A DNA stretch of 64,000 nt, from NCBI GenBank assembly GCA_946529215.1, contig CAMMZC010000005.1:1-64000 (forward strand), in the 5' to 3' direction. Made by a program: the position numbers and the translations under genes. The notes below the pieces were generated by a model. It saw nothing but the letters and a program-made list of their open reading frames with translations, was not told the origin of the DNA and did no database searches. The DNA comes from an uncultured Clostridia bacterium. GTDB taxonomy: Bacteria > Bacillota > Clostridia > TANB77 > CAG-508. Positions 21,751 through 33,342 of the stretch are shown here, piece by piece; the first letter of the stretch is position 1; every line of letters begins with the position of its first letter.

Positions 21751-22905
21751 TTATTTTTTTCCCAATATAACTTCAATTTCTTTTGTATATTTTCCCTTAT
21801 TAATATTTAATACTACTTTATCTCCAGGCTTTTTTGTATAAATATATTGTCTTAAATCATTAATTGTATTCAAAAATTTTTCATCTATTTTTGTAACAAT
21901 ATCTCCTTCTTTTAGACCTTTGCCATCTGTAGGTCCACCTTTTACTATTTGTGCAATACAAATTCCAGAAGAAAATCTATTTTTTAAATTTAAATATTTC
22001 GATATAGACTCATCATACACAAAAAGTCCTAAATTTGCTTCTTCAAAACTTCCTCTTGCCAAAAAGCTTTCCATTACAGGTTTTACCACATCAATAGGAA
22101 TTGAAAAACCAATTCCTTCTGCAGAAGTAATTTTTACAGAATTTATTCCGATTACTTCCCCTTTTATATTTATCAAAGGTCCTCCACTATTACCTGGATT
22201 TATTGTAGCATCTGTCTGTATTAAATCAGACATATATACATCTTTATCATTTTCTTGTAATTTGATAGTTCTATTTAAAGCACTAATAATTCCTGATGTT
22301 ACTGTTCTTCTAAATTGATGCCCTATAGGATTTCCAATTGCATATACAGTTTCTCCTACTCTAATTTTTTCAGAACCACCTATACTTGCTGGAACAAGGT
22401 TACTAGCTTTAATTTTAGTTAAAGATAAATCCAACTCAGAATCTGACCATACAACCTTACCTGTATATGTATCTTTATCTTCAATAGTAACATAACATGT
22501 ACTAAATTTTTCTCCAGTTACATGACTATTACTTAAAATATATCCATTACTTGATACAATAATTCCTGTCCCTAAACCTAACTCGGTTTCCGTTGCCATA
22601 GATAAAATAGAACCTCCAGCATTTGAAAGTTTGGAGATCCCACAAACACTTTTTGAAACATTTTCAATTATATCTGCAGTAGAAACATCTTTTTCATATA
22701 TATTTTCCACATTTTGTTCATTTATTGTGGATAACCTCGTCTTTTCTGCTTCATAATTATCTACAATTTCTATATTTTGGTACATTCTATACACATAATA
22801 TAATCCAGTTGAACTTAATAATACTATTGCAGTAGTTATAATTGTTTTTAATATTTGTATTTTTTTCCTATTTTTCAATATTATCACCTTTTTTATTATA
22901 CTCAA
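21751..22905 (-). CDS. HtrA-like serine protease with PDZ domain
   Basis: GTGIIVSSNGYILSNSHV, TDATINPGNSGGPLIN, KGLKEGDIVTKID. Confidence 0.93.
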   Translation of the reverse strand: MSIIKKVIILKNRKKIQILKTIITTAIVLLSSTGLYYVYRMYQNIEIVDNYEAEKTRLSTINEQNVENIYEKDVSTADIIENVSKSVCGISKLSNAGGSILSMATETELGLGTGIIVSSNGYILSNSHVTGEKFSTCYVTIEDKDTYTGKVVWSDSELDLSLTKIKASNLVPASIGGSEKIRVGETVYAIGNPIGHQFRRTVTSGIISALNRTIKLQENDKDVYMSDLIQTDATINPGNSGGPLINIKGEVIGINSVKITSAEGIGFSIPIDVVKPVMESFLARGSFEEANLGLFVYDESISKYLNLKNRFSSGICIAQIVKGGPTDGKGLKEGDIVTKIDEKFLNTINDLRQYIYTKKPGDKVVLNINKGKYTKEIEVILGKK

Positions 22906-22981
22906 ATTTATTATTTTTAATCAAAAATATTGCAATACAACAAAATAAGTAATATAATGTGTACAAAAAAGGAGACAAAAT

Positions 22982-24070
22982 ATGACAATATATTTAACAA
23001 TATTTACAATTATTACTTTTTTCTACATAATAACAATAATTAGTTTAAGTAAAACTAAAAAAGAAAATCAGCTACCCTCTCCTATAGCACTTCAATTAGT
23101 TGTAAACCAAATGTCAGATAGCTACATTGTTCTTGGCAAAAACAACAATATAACTGATTTTAATGAAACTTTTACAAAAACCTTCAATATAGATAGTAAT
23201 AATCTTAAAAATATGAATTTAAAAACATTTTTAAAAGAAATACAAACTTCAGATTCAGACATAGAAAAAATACTCGAATTTTCAAAAAAAGTCAAAAAAG
23301 AAAACAAACCTATAAATTTTGAGCATACTTTTGGCGGGCTTCAAAAAACTTTCCAAATCGAAGTAACACCAATTGCTTTAAATAAAGATATAATAGGCGT
23401 ATTATTTCTTTTTAAAGATATAACTCAGCATATAAAATATACAACTGAACTTGAAGAGCATAAAAAAAATTTGACTGAAAAACTTGAAAATACTTATGTT
23501 GAAACCATACAAACAATACAGTACACAGTAGAAGCCAAAGACTTGTATACTAGAGGTCACTCAAACAGAGTCTCTGAATATTCTATACTAATTGGAGAAA
23601 AATTAGGACTTTCTGATGATGATATTTCACGTCTTCGAATAGGTGGACTTTTCCATGATGTAGGAAAAATTGGCATTCCAGATAGTATATTGCAAAAAAG
23701 TGGAAAACTTACTGATGATGAATATTCTGAAATAAAACAACACCCTATTATTGGTGCTAAGATCTTATCGAATTCAAGTATTTTTAAAGAAATTATCCCA
23801 ATTGTAAAATATCACCATGAAAGATTTGATGGTAAAGGCTATCCAGAAGGTCTTAAGGGTGAAAATATCCCCTATCTAGCTAGAATTACTGCTGTTGCAG
23901 ATGCTTATGATGCTATGACATCACGACGTGTATATAGAGATTCTTTGCCAGTAGACAAAGTAATTACCGAAATCGAAAAAAATAAGGGAACTCAGTTTGA
24001 TCCTGAAATTGCAGAAGTATTTTTGAATATTTTAAAAAATAAAATTTATAATTCTAATAATAAGACTTAG
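22982..24070 (+). CDS. PAS plus HD-GYP domain protein
   Basis: GGLFHDVGKIGIPDSIL, HHERFDGKGYPEGLKGENIP. Confidence 0.93.
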   Translation: MTIYLTIFTIITFFYIITIISLSKTKKENQLPSPIALQLVVNQMSDSYIVLGKNNNITDFNETFTKTFNIDSNNLKNMNLKTFLKEIQTSDSDIEKILEFSKKVKKENKPINFEHTFGGLQKTFQIEVTPIALNKDIIGVLFLFKDITQHIKYTTELEEHKKNLTEKLENTYVETIQTIQYTVEAKDLYTRGHSNRVSEYSILIGEKLGLSDDDISRLRIGGLFHDVGKIGIPDSILQKSGKLTDDEYSEIKQHPIIGAKILSNSSIFKEIIPIVKYHHERFDGKGYPEGLKGENIPYLARITAVADAYDAMTSRRVYRDSLPVDKVITEIEKNKGTQFDPEIAEVFLNILKNKIYNSNNKT

Positions 24071-24148
24071 AACATTTAGATTTGTTAAATAATAAAAGCC
24101 TTAGCGTTTTTTTATTTATAAACATATGATAGAAAGGAGGGATTACTT

Positions 24149-25087
24149 ATGATGACAGCTACTGGAACAAGAGCTGAAGCACGTAAACATTTAGCAGGAA
24201 GATGGAATAAAGGTGCATTAATAGCATTTTGCTATTTTATTGTAGAATGGATATTAGAATTAATAGGTACAGGTCTAAAAAACAATGCAGCTTTAAGTTT
24301 AGCATATCAAATAGTATTTTTTATAATTTCAGTTCCAATTTCTTATGGTTTTATAATATCATTTGTAAAATTAAAAAGAGGCGAAGATATAGATTCTTTT
24401 GGATTTTTAAAAATTGGATTTAACAATTTTTCAAGAGCATGGTCTATAGCATGGAATACATTTTTAAAAATGATCGTACCTTTTATTGTTTTAATTTTAT
24501 TTATAATAATATTAGGAATTACTATTTCTTTTAATTCCGCAAATAGTATACTATCAAAAACTTCAAAAGCTAGAGAAAGCGTAGATAGAGCTACCATTAT
24601 AGAAAGAGCAGAATTATCATACCTTGAAGCTACACAAGATTATTCTAGAAATCCAACATCTTCAAACTATAGAACTATGCAACAAGCCAAAAGCAATCTT
24701 GAAAATGCTAGAAGAGAAACATCTGCAATTGCAACAGTTGCAGAAAAAAAATCTAATGGTATTTTTACAGCCTTGATGATGATTTTAGTATTTGTTTTAT
24801 ATTTCGCTTGTATAATTTATATTGCAATAAAGTCACTTTCACTTTCTCTTACACCATTCATTGCTTATGATGATGAAAGTATATCAGGAAAAGATGCTTG
24901 TAACCTAAGCCAAGAACTTATGAAAGGAAATAAAGGAAACTTATTTGTATTATCTCTTTCATTTATTGGTTGGGCAATACTTACTATATTTACATTAGGA
25001 ATTGGATCTTTTTGGTTAACAGCTTATATGAACGTAAGTATTGTATGCTTCTATGAGGCAGTATCGAACAGAAATGTTGAAGTGTAA
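24149..25087 (+). CDS. DUF975-like integral membrane protein
   Basis: Multi-TM ORF, ARKHLAGRWNKGALIAF N-terminus. Confidence 0.6.
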   Translation: MMTATGTRAEARKHLAGRWNKGALIAFCYFIVEWILELIGTGLKNNAALSLAYQIVFFIISVPISYGFIISFVKLKRGEDIDSFGFLKIGFNNFSRAWSIAWNTFLKMIVPFIVLILFIIILGITISFNSANSILSKTSKARESVDRATIIERAELSYLEATQDYSRNPTSSNYRTMQQAKSNLENARRETSAIATVAEKKSNGIFTALMMILVFVLYFACIIYIAIKSLSLSLTPFIAYDDESISGKDACNLSQELMKGNKGNLFVLSLSFIGWAILTIFTLGIGSFWLTAYMNVSIVCFYEAVSNRNVEV

Positions 25088-25092
25088 AATAA

Positions 25093-25127
25093 AAAATAAA
25101 CAGAGCAAATTTGCTTTGTTTATTTTT
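25093..25127. terminator. Intrinsic terminator
   Basis: AATAAACAGAGCAAA / TTTGCTTTGTTTATT. Confidence 0.8.
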
Positions 25128-25187
25128 TGCTTATTATAATATAATATGAAAAATATTGAACTCTTTTTTTCCGTCCCAAAAATCCAC

Positions 25188-27371
25188 CTAGACTTTCATA
25201 GAAAGTCCTACTTTATGTCTTTCTGTATCAATTTTTATTACTTTAACTTTAACAATATCACCTACAGATACAACTTCTGATGGATTTTTGATATATTTTT
25301 CACTCATTTCGGAAATATGTACTAATCCATCATATTTAACTCCAATGTCTACGAAACATCCAAAATCAATAACATTTCTAACAGTTCCAGTTAAAATCAT
25401 GCCTTCTTTTAAATCTTCAAATTTTAAAACATCTTGTCTTAAAATAGGTTTTGGCATCTCATCTCTTGGGTCTCTTCCAGGTTTTGAAAGTTCTTCTATA
25501 ATGTCTGTTAAAGTCATCTCTCCTATTTCAAGCTCTTTTGCCATTTCTTTGATGTTTACGCTTTTTAAGTGTTCTCTTAATGAATTAACTTTTTCTTTGT
25601 TTCTTAAATCATCTTTTTTAAATCCTATTTTATCTAAAAGTTTTTCTGTAGCTTCATAGCTTTCTGGGTGAACAGCCGTAACTTCCAAAGGATTGTCTCC
25701 GTCGGCGATTCTTAAAAATCCAGCACATTGTTCAAATGCAACTTTTCCAAGTTTTGGAACTTTTAATAATTGTTTTCTATTTTTAAGTTTTCCATTTTCA
25801 TCTCTATATTTTACAATATTTTTTGCAATTGATGAATTGATTCCTGAAACATACGAAAGTAATGATGGCGTTGCTGTATTTACATCTACTCCAACTGCGT
25901 TTACCGCATCTTCTACAACTCCTGTAAGACTTTCAGATAATTTTTTTTGATTTACATCATGTTGATATTGTCCGACTCCAATTGCTTTAGGATCTATTTT
26001 AACTAGTTCTGCTAATGGGTCTTGAAGTCTTCTTGCTATAGATATTGCTCCTCTTATAGAAACATTTATATCTGGATATTCTTCTGTTGCAAGTTTTGAT
26101 GCTGAGTAAACAGATGCACCTGCTTCACTTACAATTACATATTGAACTTCTCTTCCAGCTTCTTTAATCATATCTGCCACAAACATTTCAGATTCACGTG
26201 AAGCTGTACCATTTCCAATTGCAATCATATCAATTTGATCTTTATTTATAAGTTTTAAAAGTTCTTTTTTTGCACCTTCTGTATCATTTTGTGGTTCTGT
26301 TGGATAAACTGTTGTATAATCTAAAACCTTTCCAGTTTCATCAATAACTGCAATTTTACAGCCTGTTCTATATGCAGGGTCAAATCCCATAACAGTTTTC
26401 CCTTTAATTGGAGCACCTAAAAGAAGTTGTTTTGCATTTTTGCCAAATACTTTTATTGCCTTTTCTTCAGCTTTTTCTGTTAAATCTGAACGGATTTCTC
26501 TATCTATAGATGGCTCAATTAATCTTTTGAAGCTGTCTAAAATAGTGTCTTTAAGCATCCCAGTAAATTGAGTTTCGCCTTTAATCAAGTCTTTTTCTAT
26601 AAAGAAAAGAATTTTTTCTTCTTTTTTTTCTAATTTAACTTTTAAAAACTCTTCCTTTTCTCCCCTATTTATAGCCAAAATTCTGTGACTAGGAATTCTA
26701 CAAACTAATTCACTATAATCATAATACATTTCATAATTAGACTTTTCATCAGGCTTAGCAGCAGTTGTTGTAAGCATTCCTTCTCTATAGCAAATCTTTT
26801 TAATCTTTTTTCTGTAATCTGCATTATCTGAAATATTTTCAGCAATTATATCTAGTGCACCTTGAATAGCATCTTCTGCAGTTGCCACAACTTTATCTTT
26901 ATTTTTCTTATCTTCTTCAGACAATTTATCTATATTTATATATTGCTTAGCAATTTCTTCAATTGGAGTAGTTTCTTTTTGTTCTATTATTATTTCTGCT
27001 AAAGGCTCTAATCCTTTAGCTTTAGCAACTGTAGCTCTTGTCTTTTTCTTTTGCTTATATGGTCTATAAATATCTTCCACATCAGCTAAAGTTTGAGCAA
27101 CCGCAATAGCTTGTAAAATTTCATCTGTAAGTTTTCCTTGTTCCTCTATAGATTTTATAACTTCTTCTTTTCTTTGCTCTAAATTTCTTAAATAAGTGAG
27201 TCTTTCTCCTAAAACTCTTAGCTGCTCATCTGAAAGCCCACCTGTAACTTCCTTTCTATATCTTGCAATAAAAGGTATTGTGTTTCCTTCATCTATTAAT
27301 TTTACTGCATTTTCTACTTGTGTATTTTTCACATTTAATTCTTCTGCGATTTTTAAAATTATTTTTTCCAT
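25188..27371 (-). CDS. tex: Tex-family S1 RNA-binding protein; likely start at MEKIILK
   Basis: NTIPFIARYRKEVTGGLSDEQLR, GFDPAYRTGCKIAVID, C-terminal S1 domain. Confidence 0.95.
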   Translation of the reverse strand: MEKIILKIAEELNVKNTQVENAVKLIDEGNTIPFIARYRKEVTGGLSDEQLRVLGERLTYLRNLEQRKEEVIKSIEEQGKLTDEILQAIAVAQTLADVEDIYRPYKQKKKTRATVAKAKGLEPLAEIIIEQKETTPIEEIAKQYINIDKLSEEDKKNKDKVVATAEDAIQGALDIIAENISDNADYRKKIKKICYREGMLTTTAAKPDEKSNYEMYYDYSELVCRIPSHRILAINRGEKEEFLKVKLEKKEEKILFFIEKDLIKGETQFTGMLKDTILDSFKRLIEPSIDREIRSDLTEKAEEKAIKVFGKNAKQLLLGAPIKGKTVMGFDPAYRTGCKIAVIDETGKVLDYTTVYPTEPQNDTEGAKKELLKLINKDQIDMIAIGNGTASRESEMFVADMIKEAGREVQYVIVSEAGASVYSASKLATEEYPDINVSIRGAISIARRLQDPLAELVKIDPKAIGVGQYQHDVNQKKLSESLTGVVEDAVNAVGVDVNTATPSLLSYVSGINSSIAKNIVKYRDENGKLKNRKQLLKVPKLGKVAFEQCAGFLRIADGDNPLEVTAVHPESYEATEKLLDKIGFKKDDLRNKEKVNSLREHLKSVNIKEMAKELEIGEMTLTDIIEELSKPGRDPRDEMPKPILRQDVLKFEDLKEGMILTGTVRNVIDFGCFVDIGVKYDGLVHISEMSEKYIKNPSEVVSVGDIVKVKVIKIDTERHKVGLSMKV

Positions 27372-27387
27372 ATTGACCTCCCTTTTG

Positions 27388-28473
27388 GGGACGGGGCAAA
27401 AATTCACTCACCTTCCCACTTATTTATATATACCATATTTTTTTACAAATTTAAAGCCTTTTTTATAAATTACTAATCAAATTTCTTGATATTTCAAAAT
27501 ACTTACATATTTCTGTATAACTTATTTTTTCTTCAATTTTTAAAAAATATATCATATTTTTAAAGACCTTTCTATCTAAAAAAATAGTTTTCGTTTCTAT
27601 TTTTTCTTTATATAAGAATTCTCTTACACCATCTTCAATCTCTTCTTTCATATTTCTGTCTATATCTAAAAAATTTCTTGTACAATGATTTGAATCACAA
27701 ATATCTTTATATTCTTCTTCAGAAATATTTCCCTTATTAATAATCTCGCTTTTATGTTTTAAATAGTAATTAAAAGAAGAATACTTATATTCCTCGCATT
27801 TTAGAACTATTTTTGCTTTAACTGGGTTCAAATGGATATATTTTATACACTGAATAAAATATCTTTGATTCAAAATCGGCTCACTTAAGAATCTATCTCT
27901 AAAGACATACCCAACTCTTTCATTTACGAAATTATAATATTTAGCATACATTCCGTTTGTTTTATGCATTACACTTGATATTTCTTTTATGTCGTTTGAC
28001 TTTAGTAGAAAATGTGCATGATTTCCCATCATACAATAAGCTATTATTTCTATATTAATTTTTTCAATGTTATCTCTAATTAACTTAAGATATTGATTTT
28101 TAAACCTTTCTTCCTTGAAAATAAATTCCTTATTAATGCCTTGTATCATTATATAAAAAAAAGAGGCATTAAAACTATCTCTAGCTACTCTTGACAAAGA
28201 GTATCATCTCCTTTTCTTATTTTATTGCCCCCTTTTTACTTCCCTATTTTTATAAGAACAAATCTGACGTATGAAATTTAAATTATTCAAATTGTCAGAA
28301 CTTTAATATTACTAAGAACATTGGATTAACCAAGTATTCCATAAATTTGTTCAAGTACGAAATTCACATAAAAAATTTCTGCACATTGGCTTTTATATAA
28401 AGTTGTGTTAGATTAGGATTAATCATTTCCTCAGATAAACTACATTATGTAGAGTGAATTTTTGCCCCGTCCC
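27388..28473. mobile_element. RAYT/IS200-like element bounded by 22-bp perfect inverted repeats
   Basis: 27388-27409 GGGACGGGGCAAAAATTCACTC and 28452-28473 GAGTGAATTTTTGCCCCGTCCC flank a Y1 transposase gene. Confidence 0.85.
27463..28197 (-). CDS. REP-associated tyrosine transposase (Y1_Tnp)
   Basis: IIAYCMMGNHAHFLLK (HUH motif), YIHLNPVKAKIV. Confidence 0.92.
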   Translation of the reverse strand: MSRVARDSFNASFFYIMIQGINKEFIFKEERFKNQYLKLIRDNIEKINIEIIAYCMMGNHAHFLLKSNDIKEISSVMHKTNGMYAKYYNFVNERVGYVFRDRFLSEPILNQRYFIQCIKYIHLNPVKAKIVLKCEEYKYSSFNYYLKHKSEIINKGNISEEEYKDICDSNHCTRNFLDIDRNMKEEIEDGVREFLYKEKIETKTIFLDRKVFKNMIYFLKIEEKISYTEICKYFEISRNLISNL

Positions 28474-30056
28474 TAAAATACACCTAAGTACTCATTATAT
28501 GTTACTTCTCTATCCACCACTTTTCCATCTTGCTTTAAATCAATAATTCTATTTGCAACTGTTTGTGTTAATTGATGGTCATGTGATGTAAATATAATGT
28601 TTCCTTTAAATCTTTGCATTCCTTCGTTTAAAGCGGTTATACTTTCCATATCTAAATGGTTTGTTGGTTCATCAAATATTAAGAAATTGGCTCCTGAAAG
28701 CATCATTTTAGATAATACACATCTTACCTTTTCTCCACCAGACATTACTTTTGCTTTTTTCAATGCTTCTTCTCCTGAAAATAGCATTCTTCCCAAAAAG
28801 CTTCTTACATAAGTTTCGTCAGGATCTTTTGAATATTTTCTAAGCCAATCTGTAATACTTTCATCTGTTTCGAATAAGTAGTTATTATCTTTTGGGAAAT
28901 ATGTAGAAGTAATTGTCATTCCCCATTTAATTTCTCCACTATCTGGTTCTAGCTCTCCTGCGATGATTTGGAATAAAACTGTTTTTGCAATTTCATTATC
29001 TGCTAAAAAAGCAATTTTATCTCCTGATTTTACTGTAAAAGATACATTATCTAATACTTTTTCTCCATTTATAGTTTTTGAGATATTTTTTACTTCCAAT
29101 ATTTCTTTTCCTGGTTCTCTATCTGGCTTAAAATCTACATAAGGATATTTTCTGTTTGATGGTCTTATTTCTTCTAATTGAATTTTTTCTAATGTTTTCT
29201 TTCTTGATGTGGCTTGTTTAGATTTTGAAGCATTTGCACTAAATCTTGCAATAAATTCTTGTAATTCTTTTATTTTTTCTTCTTTCTTTTTATTTTGCTC
29301 TCTTGCTTGTTTTAATGCTAATTGGCTAGATTCATACCAAAAGTCATAGTTTCCTGGATATACTGTTATTTTTCCAAAATCCACATCTGCAATATATGTG
29401 CAAACTTTGTTTAAGAAATATCTATCATGTGATACAACAATAACAGTATTTTCGTAATTAATTAAAAATTCTTGCAACCAATCTATAGCTTTTAAATCTA
29501 AGTCGTTTGTAGGCTCATCTAAAAGCAAAATATCTGGATTTCCAAATAAACTTTGAGCAAGTAAAACCTTAACTTTTTCTTTTGCTTCAATTTCTTTCAT
29601 TGACTTATAATGATTTTCTGGTGCTATTCCTAAATCATTTAAAAGCATTGCTGCATCTGATTCTGCATTCCATCCATCAAGTTCTGCAAATCTTTCTTCT
29701 AATTTTGCAGCTTTCATTCCATCTTCTTCAGAAAAATCAGGCTTTGCATAAATTGCGTCTTTTTCTTTCATAATATCATATAATTCTTTATTTCCCATTA
29801 TAACAGTATCTATTACAGAAAATTCTTCAAAAGCAAAGTGATCTTGTTTTAAAACAGAAATTCTTTCTGTTTTGTCTTTAGACACATCGCCTTTGCTTGG
29901 CTCTATTTCGCCTGAAAGAACCTTTAAAAAAGTTGACTTTCCTGCTCCATTTGCACCTATTATTCCATAACAATTTCCTTTGTTAAAATTAATATTAACA
30001 TCTTCAAACAATACTCTTTTTCCAAATCGTATTGTAACTCCATTTGCACTTAACAT
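28473..30056 (-). CDS. ABC-F family ATPase
   Basis: Two Walker A/signature sets (GANGAGKSTFLKVL; VMSGGEKVRCVLSKMML), LLLDEPTNDLD. Confidence 0.95.
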   Translation of the reverse strand: MLSANGVTIRFGKRVLFEDVNINFNKGNCYGIIGANGAGKSTFLKVLSGEIEPSKGDVSKDKTERISVLKQDHFAFEEFSVIDTVIMGNKELYDIMKEKDAIYAKPDFSEEDGMKAAKLEERFAELDGWNAESDAAMLLNDLGIAPENHYKSMKEIEAKEKVKVLLAQSLFGNPDILLLDEPTNDLDLKAIDWLQEFLINYENTVIVVSHDRYFLNKVCTYIADVDFGKITVYPGNYDFWYESSQLALKQAREQNKKKEEKIKELQEFIARFSANASKSKQATSRKKTLEKIQLEEIRPSNRKYPYVDFKPDREPGKEILEVKNISKTINGEKVLDNVSFTVKSGDKIAFLADNEIAKTVLFQIIAGELEPDSGEIKWGMTITSTYFPKDNNYLFETDESITDWLRKYSKDPDETYVRSFLGRMLFSGEEALKKAKVMSGGEKVRCVLSKMMLSGANFLIFDEPTNHLDMESITALNEGMQRFKGNIIFTSHDHQLTQTVANRIIDLKQDGKVVDREVTYNEYLGVF

Positions 30057-30280
30057 TTAATTCAATCCTTTCTCGCTTTGCTTAAAGCTTGCATAGTTAT
30101 GTATAAAATGACTTAAATAAATATTGCCATTTTTCTATACAATCATTTTCTTCTATGTATGCCATTATACACTATTTCCCTAAGGTTTTCAAGTATTTTT
30201 AAAAATTAATTGTAACTGCAGTAAACTTATTTTTTAAGTTAATATATAAGTATTCAAATTGTTTACTACTGAGATAATTT

Positions 30281-30316
30281 AAAAAAGTAGAATTTTCTCA
30301 TAAATTCTACTTTTTT
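30281..30316. terminator. Intrinsic terminator
   Basis: AAAAAAGTAGAATTT / AAATTCTACTTTTTT. Confidence 0.7.
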
Positions 30317-30476
30317 CTCTTATTCGTGCTTTTTTAACTCTACAATTATTAATTTTGCCAGATTTTATTAATTATATCTGTTCTTTCCTTCTAGTGCCTT
30401 TTGGCTTAATTCTTCACCTTCGTTTGCAAATTTAAATTAATTCAAATAAAATGTCTAAAAAATCTCTTTTCTTAAA

Positions 30477-30851
30477 TTAAAGTTTAAAAAATTGTTTTAA
30501 TTTTTTTATCACTCTTACAAATATATTATTTTTAGTTTGAACAACAGACATATTTATACTTTCTTCGTTTTTTATTTCAGAATTATATTTTTTCTCATTA
30601 AAAATATTTTCTCGATTATATTGCTCATTTTTTTTATTTTCTTTAATTTCCTTTATTTGGCTATTTATTTCTACTATATCGTCGTGATTTTTTTGAAATA
30701 ACTCTTTAACAGCTAAAAGTCTTTCATCATTAGGGTCTATTTTTTCTTCTTTTAGCTCATCTAATTTATCACATAATTTTTTATATTCCCTAGCTTTTAA
30801 ATCAAGTTCCATAGTAAGACCAACAAGTTTAGTTTGGCTTAAATTCATCAT
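30477..30851 (-). CDS. Hypothetical coiled-coil protein downstream of the DGR variable protein
   Basis: Intact 124-aa ORF overlapping the 30848 ORF by 4 nt. Confidence 0.5.
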   Translation of the reverse strand: MMNLSQTKLVGLTMELDLKAREYKKLCDKLDELKEEKIDPNDERLLAVKELFQKNHDDIVEINSQIKEIKENKKNEQYNRENIFNEKKYNSEIKNEESINMSVVQTKNNIFVRVIKKLKQFFKL

Positions 30852-33282
30852 CTATTTTGTCCTCCATTCTCTATTTGTTTTTGTTCTCTTTGATAAAGAA
30901 TGTATTGTTCTTTTTTCATTGCATCTCGAAATTCATATTCAGATGGCACAGTTAAATTTGAAGTTGCTTTTTTAAATCTTTCTACCTGCCTTTTTAATCT
31001 ATTATAACCCATACCAATATTTATTTGTTGCAATGGCTTATCTGGATTTTGTCTATCATATTCTTTTATAAAAGCCTTTAATCCTCTTTGGAATGCTTTA
31101 AATATCATTTCTCTATCTTGTTCCTCTGGACTTGTTTCCTCTACATTATATCTTCCTGAATCATATTCTCTTTCGTGATGTCTATATTTTTCATTAAGCT
31201 CAAAATCATTAATTACAGCATAACCTCTTGCTTTATTTACATACATTGTACCTTTTGATATTATATCGCCTTTTGAATTTCTAACAACAAGATTCTGTAC
31301 ATCAGGAGCAATAACACTTGCTCTCGCAATATCTTTTCCATAGTATTGACTTGTAATTGTCCCACAACAACTACAAAATAGTCCCATTATGCTATTATGT
31401 GGATCATTTTTACTAAGCCATTCATAAGTAAATTGCTTATCATATAATTCTTCTATCATTTCTCTTCCACTTACTAATTCTTCTTCAGTTTGCCTTCTGA
31501 TTCTTTCTATGCTTTCTAAAATTGTTTCTTCTCTTATTAGCTTTCCTAATATATGTTCTGGTACATTATTTATTTTTTGCTCTTCTCTCAATCGGCATAT
31601 TTCATCAAATATTTCTTGACTAAGACCTCTTTCTGCACATAAAGCGGCAATGTCTTCATTATCTTTGGTTTCCCCATCATATTTAACCTCCAAATACATT
31701 GCTATCATTGCCTCTTCCCAGCTTCTATTTACATTTCTTCCATTAACAATATTGGTTCTTTTTTTCTGTACCTTATCAAAGTTTGACATTACTTTAATAA
31801 ACATTCCAGGATAATTTCTCTCTAAATTTAAAATTAAATCCAAATTTTGCAGATTTTTCTTATCCCCTTGTATAGATATAAATTTTAGAAATTCTTGATT
31901 AGGCTGGACATCCAATGGCATTGAATCAAATAGACCGTGATACCTACCGCAATTTCATTTCATCTGTTTTTAAAATTATGGCAAGTAATGAAGTGGCTTT
32001 TTGTGCCAAAGGAACTTGTGTTTCTTTACCTTTTTTATCCAACATTTTTTCTGTTGAAAAACACCCTAGGCTACTGGCAAATTTATAAAAATCTAATCTT
32101 TCTTCTTCTGGAAAATCTAGTAGCATATCATTGATTTTTGGAATTTCATTTTTAAAAAATCTAAAATCGCTATTCTCTGTAAACGATTTTGTTTTTCCAC
32201 TTTGGGCTATAGCTAATCCATATACATAAGGAATACTAAATTTATTTTTACTTAAAATTTCTGAAAACTCGGTTATTTCGCCTAGTTTATCGCTTTGTAC
32301 TAATATACTGTAATCAAATCCATCAAAAGATTTTACTATTTTACCAAGCTCTACCACATCTGTATATTCATTTTCATTTTTAGGTAATTCTTGTGCAAAT
32401 ACTAATTTCCTTGTTTTTGTTCTGTATGCATATTTAAACTGTAATCCATCAAAAGCTCTTTTTCCAATAGATTTTATTCCTGAATGCATTATTAACTTTT
32501 TAAGTGTTATACACCCATTAAATGCGTCATCTGGTACTTCTTTCTCGCTATCTGGTATTGCATATTCTATCATTGGCTCTCTGGATAAGTTAAATGCCTC
32601 ATTTAAGAAATTACATTCTCCTGTAAAATTTCCACCTCGACTAGCACCATATTCTATATTACCATTTGATTGTATGTTTCTAACATCTATTCCATTTAGA
32701 AAACCACGTGGCATACTATTTTGCCACATTGTAATATTTTGGTCATCTTCATTTAGGTAGAATGGAATATTTGAAATAATTGCTTCTTCTGCTCTTAGAT
32801 CAAAATATTTTGCTTTTCCATTTCCTTTTGGGTTTATCCATTTTGGCATTTCATCCCAATTTTTTATTACAAAAGAAATTGGTTCAACTTTTGCCCATCT
32901 TATTGTACCTGCTTTTCCAGTTGGTGTTCCATCAGAATATCTATCTTCTTCACTATTTGGATATGATACTACACGCACATATCTGTTCCCTTGATATTCA
33001 AATTCTGGGCTATGTTTTCCTGCATAATCTTTACATTCTTCTTTTTGACCATTACCTGAATACCATCTACCAGTACATAAAATTCCTTCTTGGATTTTTC
33101 CTCCGTGATATAATGACTCTAATATTCTACTCAAATCTTCGTTGGCTTTTGTTCCAGTATACTCTCCAATATGTAATGTATGACATATAGTTTTTCCGAT
33201 CGAGGTCTTTTACTTCTCTTATATCAAATTGTTCTAGTTTTTTGCTTTCATCTCTATTTTTTTTCCCTTTTAAAATTCGTAA

Positions 33283-33340
33283 CGCACTTCGTGCGGAGAT
33301 ATTAGACGGAAGATGATAATGCAAAGACGGGCTCAGCCCA
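33283..33340 (-). other. Two small hairpins just 3' of the variable repeat
   Basis: Minus strand GGGCTGAGCCC (33330-33340) and CGCACGAAGTGCG with GAA triloop (33283-33295). Confidence 0.55.
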
Positions 33341-33342
33341 AG

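Noticed and set aside
33283-33295. CGCACTTCGTGCG as a transcription terminator
   Set aside because: Inside a coding frame and not followed by a T tract on the coding strand; interpreted as a DGR-associated hairpin
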